From: Thermoplasmata archaeon
GTDB lineage: Archaea; Thermoplasmatota; Thermoplasmata; Lutacidiplasmatales; UBA184
Reading direction: 5' to 3'
Length of the DNA: 8,271 nt
Assembly (NCBI GenBank): GCA_030044105.1
Contig: JASHWL010000097.1
Span: 1 to 8,271 of the forward strand
The notes beneath the pieces are model-generated. The model was not told the origin of the DNA and ran no database searches. It saw only the letters and a list, made by a program, of their open reading frames with translations. Position numbers and translations under genes: made by a program. Positions 1 to 5,145 of this stretch are shown piece by piece. Positions within the stretch are counted from its first letter, which is position 1, and the number at the start of each line of letters is the position of its first letter.

Positions 1-174
1 GTCGAGGAAATACATGTACCCGTCCTGCCGGGTGATCTTCTCCGTCCCGACGCGGGCCTTCTTCCCCGACTTGTTCAGCTTCGTGGGCGTCTTCCACAGG
101 TACCCGTCCTTCCCGAGGTAGTACAGGTAGCCCTTCTCGCGCTTGATCTGCTCCTTGCCGACTTTCTCCGCCAT
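1..174 (-). CDS. Small basic protein with internal GY repeats, C-terminus cut off by window edge
   Basis: The first 58 codons are visible; the gene runs off the left edge, so the stop is unknown. I do not recognise a named family. The visible part is lysine-rich and aromatic-rich, with no signal peptide or membrane segment, so it is probably cytoplasmic. It carries an internal duplication: residues 5-21 and 42-58 share 9 of 17 residues (V-G-x-E-x-I-x-R ... G-Y-x-Y-x-L), a 37-residue period. A shorter unit, (K/D)-G-Y-(L/M)-(Y/W), occurs three times, at residues 14-18, 23-27 and 51-55, and a fourth copy may lie beyond the edge. Such units suggest short beta-hairpins. The ATG start is supported by a GAGGT ribosome site 7 bases upstream. 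Its 45-base separation from hutI and its own TATA-like box argue for independent expression. The high lysine content could fit nucleic-acid binding, but this is speculation. Confidence 0.75.
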   Translation of the reverse strand, partial: MAEKVGKEQIKREKGYLYYLGKDGYLWKTPTKLNKSGKKARVGTEKITRQDGYMYFLD

Positions 175-181
175 TGTGGCG

Positions 182-186
182 ACCTC
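182..186 (-). promoter_or_regulatory. Shine-Dalgarno site of the small repeat protein
   Basis: On the minus strand GAGGT lies 7 bases before the ATG at 174. It matches the core of the archaeal anti-SD complement GGAGGTGA. This supports the chosen start; most other genes in the window lack such a site. Confidence 0.5.
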
Positions 187-210
187 GACCGGCGAGAAAG
201 AAAGGGGTCC

Positions 211-222
211 TATTTGAATTTA
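211..222 (-). promoter_or_regulatory. TATA-like box (candidate) for the small repeat protein
   Basis: The minus strand reads TAAATTCAAATA here, an all-but-one A/T 12-mer in very GC-rich DNA. It is centred about 42 bases upstream of the ATG at 174, which predicts a transcription start near 190 and a short leader that would still hold the GAGGT site. It overlaps the TAA stop of hutI at 220-222. The motif is not a perfect archaeal box A, so confidence is moderate. Confidence 0.4.
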
Positions 223-1485
223 GTCTCGGAGTCTCCTCGAGAAAACGGGATTTCCCTGACGGAAAACGGCCTCCGGAAGCGCGTCGAACCGGTAGCCGAG
301 CTGCTCGACCGAGGCGAACGGGAACACCGAGAAGTCCGCCGGGCCGCCCACCTGCAACGTCCCCGCACCCGGGCGGCCGATCGCGTGCGCGGCGTTCACG
401 GTCGCGGCCGTGAGCGCCTCCGCCGGGGTCATCCGTCCCCGGTGGACGGCGTGGGCGAGGACGAGCGGCATCGACTCGACCCAGGAGTTCGGCGAGCAGT
501 CGGTCCCGAGCGCGACCGGCACGCCCGCGTCGACCATCTCGCGGCCCGGGATCCGTCCCGCGGGCGACGACGTGTAGGCCGTCAGCGGCAGGAGGACGGC
601 CGTCACCCCGGCGACCGCGAGCGCCCGCCGGTCGCCGGCGGTCGACGCGAGCAGGTGGTCGGCGCTCGTGGCCCCGAGCCGCGCGGCGAGGCGCGCCCCG
701 CCGGAGCGGACGAACTCCTCGGCGTGGACCTTGGCGCCGAGCCCGAGCCCGAGGGCGGCCCGGAGCAGTCGCTCCGACTGGGCCGGCGAGAAGAAGCCCG
801 GCTCGCAGAAGACGTCGCAGAAGCGCGCGAGGCCCTCGCGCGCGATGGTCGGGAGCGCGAGGCGCACGAGCCGGTCGATGTAGGCGTCGGGCCGTCCCGC
901 GTGCTCGGGGGGCACGGCGTGGGCGCCCAGGAACGTCGGGACCAGGGAGAGTCCGACCTCCTCGGCCAGCCGCGGGATCAGGCGGAGCAGCCGGAGCTCG
1001 CCGGGCACGTCGAGCGCGTAGCCGGACTTCACCTCGAGCGTCGTCGTGCCGTGCCGGGCCATGCGGCGGACGCGGGCCGCGGTCTCGGCGAGCAGCGTGC
1101 GGTCCGACGCCGCTCGGGTCGCCCGCACGGTGGCGTACAGGCCGCCCCCGCGCCGCGCGATCTCGGCATAGCTCGCCCCCGCGACCTTGAGCGGCAGCTC
1201 GAAGGCGCGGTCTCCGGCGAACAGCACGTGGGTGTGCGCGTCCACGAACCCCGGGACCACCGCTCCGCCCCCGGCGGACACGGTCGGTCCGCCGGGCCGG
1301 AGGCGGACCTCTCGGGACCGGCGGCGGGCCGGGCCGATCCAGGCGATGCGTCCCGCCGTGACCGCCAGGGCGGCGTCCCGCACGAGCCCGAGCTCCCCCA
1401 TCGCGGTCCCGCGCCGCGGGATGGCGCCGGCCGCGAGGGTCGCGACCTCCCCGATGTCGGTGACGAGGAGGTCGGCCCGGATCAT
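220..1485 (-). CDS. hutI: Imidazolonepropionase (HutI)
   Basis: This cytoplasmic metal-dependent amidohydrolase performs the third step of histidine degradation, opening 4-imidazolone-5-propanoate to N-formimidoyl-L-glutamate. The 421-residue length is typical of the family. Visible motifs follow the amidohydrolase order: an N-terminal beta domain (about 1-76), the metal-binding D-A-H84-T-H86 segment, the substrate-region motif LEVKSGYAL (150-158), H254-A-E-E257 (metal ligand and the catalytic glutamate position known from Bacillus HutI), ADH277, and GTD329 as the last metal ligand. The C-terminus returns to the beta domain (G-G-P-A-D-F). The start at 1485 overlaps the rnz stop as ATGA and has no ribosome site, so translation is probably coupled to rnz. 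The family match is strong. HutH, HutU and a formimidoylglutamate-processing enzyme are absent from this window, so the rest of the pathway must be encoded elsewhere. An open frame continues upstream through rnz, but that extension is a GC-rich shadow. Confidence 0.95.
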   Translation of the reverse strand: MIRADLLVTDIGEVATLAAGAIPRRGTAMGELGLVRDAALAVTAGRIAWIGPARRRSREVRLRPGGPTVSAGGGAVVPGFVDAHTHVLFAGDRAFELPLKVAGASYAEIARRGGGLYATVRATRAASDRTLLAETAARVRRMARHGTTTLEVKSGYALDVPGELRLLRLIPRLAEEVGLSLVPTFLGAHAVPPEHAGRPDAYIDRLVRLALPTIAREGLARFCDVFCEPGFFSPAQSERLLRAALGLGLGAKVHAEEFVRSGGARLAARLGATSADHLLASTAGDRRALAVAGVTAVLLPLTAYTSSPAGRIPGREMVDAGVPVALGTDCSPNSWVESMPLVLAHAVHRGRMTPAEALTAATVNAAHAIGRPGAGTLQVGGPADFSVFPFASVEQLGYRFDALPEAVFRQGNPVFSRRLRD

Positions 1486-2384
1486 GGTTGGTGGACGAGG
1501 TAGTCGAGGAGATCCCGCGCGGCCTGCGTGCCCGGGAAGGCGACCCGCGCCTCCTCCTCGAGCGGCCCGAGCTCCTTGTAGCGGGACGAGAAGTGCGTCA
1601 GGAACAGGCCCCCGACCTCCGCCGCCCGGGCCAGCTCCGCGGCCTGGCGGGCGGAGGAGTGGCCCCACGCGTTCGCCTCCGGCTCGAGGTCCCGCGCCGC
1701 GGTCGCCTCGTGGATCAGCACCGTCGCGCGGTGCGCGAGGTGGCGCACCTCGTCGGACGGTGCGGAATCGCCCGAATAGACGATCGAGCGACCGGGGCGC
1801 GGCGGACCCATGACGTCGTCCGGGTGGACGACCCGGCTCCCGATCCGCACGGGCTCTCCGGCCTCGAGCCGACGGAAGTCCGGCCCCTCGATGCCGAGCG
1901 ATCGGGCGAGGGCCCCATCGAACCGGCCCCGCTTCGGTCCCTCCTCCAGCCGGAACGCGAGGGAGGGCACGGGGTGTTCCGTCCGAGAGGTCCGGACGGT
2001 GTAGCCGTCGAGCTCGACGGACGCGCCGGGCTGCAGGGGGTGGACCGCGATGGGGAACCGCTGCGTGAAGTATCCCAGCCCGAGCGCCCGGTCCACGATC
2101 TCCCGCGCGTCCGGGGGGCCGTAGATGTCGAGCGCCTCGGTCCGGTTGTTCAGGTTCATGCTCTGGACGAGACCGGGAAGGCCGAGGAAGTGGTCGCCGT
2201 GGAAATGGGTGAGGAAGATCCGGCGCACGCGCATGAACGAGGCCGGAGACTGGAAGAACTGACGCTGGGTCCCCTCCCCGCAGTCGAGCAGGACGAGCTC
2301 GGACTCGAGGTCGAGCGCGATCGCGCTCGCGGAGCGTTCCTTGGTCGGCCAGGAGCCGGCCGTCCCGAGGAAGGTGATCCGCAT
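1482..2384 (-). CDS. rnz: Ribonuclease Z (tRNA 3'-processing endonuclease)
   Basis: RNase Z cleaves the 3' trailer from precursor tRNAs so that CCA can be present or added; it acts in the cytoplasm as a homodimer with two zinc ions per subunit. The protein has 300 residues, the usual size of the short (tRNase Z-S) form. It starts with the family signature ITFLGTAGSWPT. All metal ligands of the metallo-beta-lactamase fold are visible: H60, H62, D64 and H65 in THFHGDH, H137, D206 in YSGDSAP, and H264 in LTHFSSRY; H242 in the GHSS motif is the conserved active-site histidine. Residues about 147-190 (EGPKRGRFDG onward) fit the flexible arm or exosite that clamps tRNA. It is the first gene of the minus-strand unit and shares ATGA with hutI. 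The start at 2384 lacks a ribosome site but follows a TATA-like element at leaderless spacing. Confidence 0.96.
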   Translation of the reverse strand: MRITFLGTAGSWPTKERSASAIALDLESELVLLDCGEGTQRQFFQSPASFMRVRRIFLTHFHGDHFLGLPGLVQSMNLNNRTEALDIYGPPDAREIVDRALGLGYFTQRFPIAVHPLQPGASVELDGYTVRTSRTEHPVPSLAFRLEEGPKRGRFDGALARSLGIEGPDFRRLEAGEPVRIGSRVVHPDDVMGPPRPGRSIVYSGDSAPSDEVRHLAHRATVLIHEATAARDLEPEANAWGHSSARQAAELARAAEVGGLFLTHFSSRYKELGPLEEEARVAFPGTQAARDLLDYLVHQP

Positions 2385-2408
2385 CGGGGGAGGGCACCGT
2401 CGGCCGGG

Positions 2409-2413
2409 TAAAA
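2409..2413 (-). promoter_or_regulatory. TATA-like element (candidate) for rnz, leaderless spacing
   Basis: The minus strand reads CCTTTTACCC around here, the only A/T-rich patch upstream of rnz, about 25-29 bases before the ATG at 2384. That spacing would put transcription initiation at or next to the start codon. It is a weak match to a box A consensus and rests mainly on position and contrast with surrounding GC. Confidence 0.3.
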
Positions 2414-2414
2414 G

Positions 2415-2453
2415 GCCGCGGGGGTCGGCCGCCTCCCCGGACGGCCCCGCGGC
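2415..2453. repeat. Inverted repeat with 9-base arms between divergent genes
   Basis: GCCGCGGGG at 2415-2423 is the exact reverse complement of CCCCGCGGC at 2445-2453, with a 21-base spacer. It lies just upstream of the rnz TATA-like element and about 20 bases upstream of the purine-rich element for the plus-strand genes. It could be an operator or a hairpin, but GC-rich DNA produces such arms by chance, so its function is uncertain. Confidence 0.35.
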
Positions 2454-2473
2454 GCGGTCGCGCCGAGGAAGGC

Positions 2474-2484
2474 AAAGAGGAAAA
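2474..2484 (+). promoter_or_regulatory. A-rich element (candidate promoter) for the DUF929-VKOR pair
   Basis: AAAGAGGAAAA stands out in the GC-rich divergent region. Its centre is about 29 bases before the ATG at 2508, mirroring the spacing seen on the rnz side and consistent with a leaderless transcript. It is purine-only rather than a true TATA sequence, so it is a weak call. Confidence 0.3.
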
Positions 2485-2507
2485 GGGGCCTTCGGCTAGC
2501 ATCGGTG

Positions 2508-3734
2508 ATGGTCGACTGGGACCGGGTCGAGGAGCTCCGCTCGAAGGGGTGGGGCTGGGATCGGATCGCGGAGGACGAGGACGTCGGGTTCCACCCCGAA
2601 ACCTCGGTGCGCGAGCCGGGCCGGGCGCTCCGGGCCCTGTACCATCGCCAGCGCCGGCAGGTCGACCGCCAGGAGCCGGTCGAGCAGCGCCCGAAGAAGG
2701 CGGACCGGGACGCCGAGGAGCGCCGGTGGACGCTCGCCCGCATCGGGCTCGTCGCGACCCCCGTCCTCGGGATCTGGGCCGCGCTCGCCTACGTTGCCCC
2801 GTCGCCGGTCGGCATCCTGCTGCCCACGATCCCGTGGCTCGCGCTCGGGTTCGCGGTCGCGGCGTTCGTGCTGCTGTTCGGGCTCCTGCGAACGCCCGGC
2901 CGCCGGTGGAAGCCGGTGTACCGCACGACGATCGTCAGCGCGGTCGTCCTCGGCCTCGTCTTCTCCGGCCTGATCGGCCTCGTGGGGTACGCGCTCGGGT
3001 GCCCCTACCTGCCGCCCAGCAGCTCGCTGGCCAGTCAGCCGAACGGATGGACCTCGAGCACCGCGATCTCCGCCTGGCACGAGAACGGCCTCCCGGTCTT
3101 CTACTTCTTCGGCGCGACGTGGTGCCCGTACTGCTCGGCGAGCAGCTGGGCGATGTGGAAAGCCCTGACCGAATTCCAGTCCGGTTTCAATGGCCAAACG
3201 ACCGGTATATCAGGTACGAGTTTCTACTACTCGAATCCCGGGGACGTCTACCCGAACACGCCCGAGGTGATCCTCGCCTCGGCGTCGGTCAGCTCGCCGG
3301 TGCTCTCGTTCCAGGTCTCCGAGTACTACTGGACCCAGAGCACCGGCACGGCCGGGACGTTCCCCGGCACTTCGAACTGCGTCCAGCAGGCGTACGTCTC
3401 CGCCTACTCGGGGAGCTCGATCCCGTTCGTCGTCATCAACGGCCAGTACATCCACTCCGGGGCGTCGCTGATCAACCCCGACGATCTCTCGAGCTACGCG
3501 ACCGGAGTCAGCGGAACCGGCGCGCAGCAGGTCGCGAGCTCGGTGCTGACCGAGAGCGGCAGCGCGTGGAGCGTGGAGCAAGGGCAAGCGGCCCAGATCT
3601 GCGCGTGGGTCCTGATGAGCAACGGCTACAGCAGCGTGAGCTCCTTCCTCGCCTCCAATCCGACGCTGAACAACCCCGGCAACCACCAGTGGACCTCGAC
3701 GATGCAGGGGCTGGTCCAGGCCGACCTCTCCTAG
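2508..3734 (+). CDS. DUF929-type membrane-anchored thioredoxin-fold protein with HTH-like N-terminal domain
   Basis: Predicted 408 residues. Residues 2-50 form a cytoplasmic, charged, helix-turn-helix-like segment (D-W-D-R-V-E-E-L-R ... W-D-R-I-A-E-D), followed by a basic linker. Three membrane helices follow at about 78-97, 105-127 and 140-164. The large C-terminal domain, rich in Ser, Thr, Tyr and Gly, is predicted to be extracytoplasmic. It carries the redox motif WC206PYC209 after VFYFFGAT and a probable cis-proline in SIPFVV (P306), the two landmarks of a thioredoxin-fold active site. The text around the motif resembles the archaeal DUF929 family. Extra cysteines at 165, 291 and 365 may form structural disulfides. 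The likely role is extracytoplasmic thiol-disulfide exchange, supported by the VKOR gene 13 bases downstream. A GTG at 2505 could be an alternative start. The redox fold is well supported; the substrate and direction of electron flow are not known. Confidence 0.85.
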   Translation: MVDWDRVEELRSKGWGWDRIAEDEDVGFHPETSVREPGRALRALYHRQRRQVDRQEPVEQRPKKADRDAEERRWTLARIGLVATPVLGIWAALAYVAPSPVGILLPTIPWLALGFAVAAFVLLFGLLRTPGRRWKPVYRTTIVSAVVLGLVFSGLIGLVGYALGCPYLPPSSSLASQPNGWTSSTAISAWHENGLPVFYFFGATWCPYCSASSWAMWKALTEFQSGFNGQTTGISGTSFYYSNPGDVYPNTPEVILASASVSSPVLSFQVSEYYWTQSTGTAGTFPGTSNCVQQAYVSAYSGSSIPFVVINGQYIHSGASLINPDDLSSYATGVSGTGAQQVASSVLTESGSAWSVEQGQAAQICAWVLMSNGYSSVSSFLASNPTLNNPGNHQWTSTMQGLVQADLS

Positions 3735-3747
3735 GCGCGCCGGATCG

Positions 3748-4227
3748 ATGCGGATCCGATCGGTGCGATCGCTGATCTACCTCGCCGGCGGGCTGGGCCT
3801 GATCGTCGCCATCTTCGCGGCCGCCGAGTTCTTCGACGCCGCGCTCGCCGCGGTCTGTTCGCCGAGCACGCTGATCTCGTGCGAGGTCGTCGACAAGAGC
3901 GGCCTCACGACGACCCTCGGGGTGCAGGACTGGATCTGGGGGATCGCCGGGTTCGTCGCGATCCTCGTCCTCGCCGCCCTCGCCGAGCAGCACCGCCGCG
4001 ACCTCCGCTACGCCTACGCGCTGCTCGGGCTCACGACGGCCGGGGTCGGCCTGTCGATCTACCTGCTCTCCATCGAGGTGTTCCGCATCGGCGCGCTGTG
4101 CCCGGTCTGCTTCACGGCCTACGTGTTCGGCGGGGTCGCGTGGGCGGGGGCGATCGTGCTCGTCCGCAAGATGTCGGCCGCGGTGCGCGGGCCGAAGGAC
4201 GTCGTCCCCGACGAGGCGATCGCCTGA
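3748..4227 (+). CDS. VKOR-family membrane disulfide oxidoreductase
   Basis: A 159-residue integral membrane protein of the vitamin K epoxide reductase family. In prokaryotes these enzymes make disulfides on quinones and reoxidise a thioredoxin-fold partner outside the membrane. Four helices are visible at about 9-29, 60-79, 88-108 and 117-139. The loop after helix 1 holds C37 and C45 with the 8-residue spacing of the human loop cysteines, and S51 falls six residues after C45, matching the conserved serine of VKOR. The active-site C118-P-V-C121 lies at the start of helix 4. Unlike many bacterial VKORs it has no fused thioredoxin domain; the DUF929-type protein encoded immediately upstream is the obvious separate partner. 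No ribosome site precedes the ATG, and the 13-base gap suggests co-transcription with that gene. The charged C-terminal tail is short and cytoplasmic. Confidence 0.92.
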   Translation: MRIRSVRSLIYLAGGLGLIVAIFAAAEFFDAALAAVCSPSTLISCEVVDKSGLTTTLGVQDWIWGIAGFVAILVLAALAEQHRRDLRYAYALLGLTTAGVGLSIYLLSIEVFRIGALCPVCFTAYVFGGVAWAGAIVLVRKMSAAVRGPKDVVPDEAIA

Positions 4228-4307
4228 GCGGAGGGGTCCCGGGGGTCCGGCGGGACCGAGCTCCCCGTCAGGAAACTCGGCCCGCGCCCCTCCCGGCAGG
4301 GTGGGGG

Positions 4308-4314
4308 CTATATA
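4308..4314 (+). promoter_or_regulatory. TATA box of the atpK-atpE-atpC operon
   Basis: CTATATA sits in otherwise very GC-rich DNA, 30 bases upstream of the atpK ATG at 4345. This predicts a transcription start around 4335-4340 and a leader of only a few bases, so atpK is probably translated from a leaderless or near-leaderless message. It is the best TATA match in the window, which fits the need for many K subunits per ATP synthase. The preceding bases are G-rich rather than a clear purine BRE with adenines. The rest of the 4228-4344 gap holds no gene. Confidence 0.75.
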
Positions 4315-4344
4315 CCCGACCTTTTTCGGCCGCCGGGTTACGAC

Positions 4345-4566
4345 ATGGTCGTCAGCGAGTATGCGTCCCTGGCCGCCGGGATCGCGATCGCCGGGGGGCT
4401 CATCGGGACGGGCATGGCCCAGTCCGGGATCGGCGCCGCGGGCATGGGGATCATCGCCGAGAAGCCGGAGAAGTTCGGGCAGGTCCTGTTCTTCTTCGTC
4501 ATCCCCGAGACGCTCTGGATCATCGGGTTCGTGCTGGGGATCATCCTGCTGCTCGGCGTGATCTGA
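4345..4566 (+). CDS. atpK: A-type ATP synthase subunit K (rotor c-ring proteolipid)
   Basis: The 73-residue protein is a single two-helix hairpin that forms the membrane rotor ring carrying ions between the half-channels of subunit I. Helix 1 spans about 7-37 and contains G-x-G-x-A-Q26-S-G-I-G-A-A-G-M-G; the polar loop is A-E-K-P-E-K-F-G (38-45); helix 2 spans about 46-71 and carries the essential carboxylate E55 in V-I-P-E-T. The hairpin aligns without gaps to the second hairpin of Enterococcus hirae NtpK as I recall it, with the Gln-to-Glu distance of 29 residues matching Q110 to E139. T56 is retained but the position of E. hirae Gln65 is Leu57. It is the first gene after the TATA box and is followed 16 bases later by atpE. 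The start is fixed by the short open frame and promoter spacing. Confidence 0.95.
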   Translation: MVVSEYASLAAGIAIAGGLIGTGMAQSGIGAAGMGIIAEKPEKFGQVLFFFVIPETLWIIGFVLGIILLLGVI

Positions 4567-4582
4567 CGCCGGCGCCGGGCCC

Positions 4583-5134
4583 ATGACCCTCGACAGCCTC
4601 ATCGAGGAGATCCGCTCCCGGGCCGAGGCCGAGCTGAAGGCGACCGACGCCGCGAAGCAGGCCCAGGAGGCGAAGATCGCCGCCGACCGCGACCGCGCGA
4701 TCGCGGACCTTGAGGCCGCGTCCGCCCGCGCGACGGAGACGGAGGTCGCGCGCGAGAAGGCCCAGCGGATCGCCGCGGCGAAGCTGAAGGCGCGGAAGGC
4801 CCTCTACGAGGCCCGCGAGCGCCGGCTCGAGGGCGCGATCGGGGCGACGCGGGACCTGCTGCGCGGGTTCACCGACCGGCCCGAGTACCCCAACGTGCTG
4901 AAGCGGATGGTCCAGGTCGCGACCGACGAGCTCGGCCGGCAGATCAAGGTCATGGGGCGGGCGGAGGACGCGGCCCGTCTGCAGAAGGCGGCGGGTAAGC
5001 TCTACGACCCGACGCCCCAGTCGATCCTCGGCGGGATCGTCGCGGAGACGCCCGACGGGGACCGGCGGCTCAACCTCGCGTTCGACGAGCTGCTGCGCCT
5101 GCGCGAGGACAAGGTCCGCGAGATCCTCGCGTAG
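4583..5134 (+). CDS. atpE: A-type ATP synthase subunit E (peripheral stalk)
   Basis: Subunit E pairs with subunit H to make the peripheral stalks that hold the catalytic A3B3 head against rotation. The 183-residue length is normal. Residues about 1-92 are a long Ala/Glu/Lys/Arg-rich amphipathic helix of the coiled-coil type, starting M-T-L-D-S-L-I-E-E-I. The C-terminal globular domain (about 95-183) shows the family landmarks P-E-Y-P-N-V-L-K-R-M, the glycine pair of S-I-L-G-G-I-V-A-E-T, and the closing segment L-N-L-A-F-D-E-L-L with the basic/acidic tail ending in E-I-L-A. It lies 16 bases after atpK and 11 bases before atpC, clearly one transcript. No convincing ribosome site precedes the ATG. 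Its usual partner gene atpH is not in the window. Confidence 0.93.
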   Translation: MTLDSLIEEIRSRAEAELKATDAAKQAQEAKIAADRDRAIADLEAASARATETEVAREKAQRIAAAKLKARKALYEARERRLEGAIGATRDLLRGFTDRPEYPNVLKRMVQVATDELGRQIKVMGRAEDAARLQKAAGKLYDPTPQSILGGIVAETPDGDRRLNLAFDELLRLREDKVREILA

Positions 5135-5139
5135 AGGGG
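5135..5139 (+). promoter_or_regulatory. Shine-Dalgarno site of atpC
   Basis: AGGGG directly follows the atpE stop codon (TAG at 5132-5134) and lies 6 bases before the atpC ATG at 5146. It supports that start and suggests independent ribosome loading on atpC within the operon. Confidence 0.4.
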
Positions 5140-5145
5140 TTCCCG

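Noticed and set aside
214..2411. Long plus-strand open frames at 214-1503 and 1488-2411, opposite hutI and rnz.
   Set aside because: They are Arg/Gly/Glu-rich shadows produced by high GC opposite two well-supported enzymes, with no domain-like pattern.
220..2502. A 760-codon open frame on the minus strand running through both hutI and the rnz region.
   Set aside because: Only its last 421 codons (from 1485) resemble a protein, HutI. The upstream part is a low-complexity Arg/Gly/Pro shadow of rnz in another frame, so it is not a fusion protein.
4235..4257. Inverted repeat GGTCCC/GGGACC after the VKOR gene as a possible terminator hairpin.
   Set aside because: The stem is only 6 base pairs with an 11-base loop and no T-run follows directly; archaeal termination depends mainly on T-rich tracts. 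The T5 at 4322-4326 lies downstream of the atpK TATA box.
2496..4602. Minus-strand open frames at 2496-3197, 3210-3686 and 3508-4602, opposite the DUF929, VKOR and atpK genes.
   Set aside because: Their translations are low-complexity Arg/Asp/Gly/Pro text, and the plus-strand genes beneath show membrane helices and catalytic motifs.
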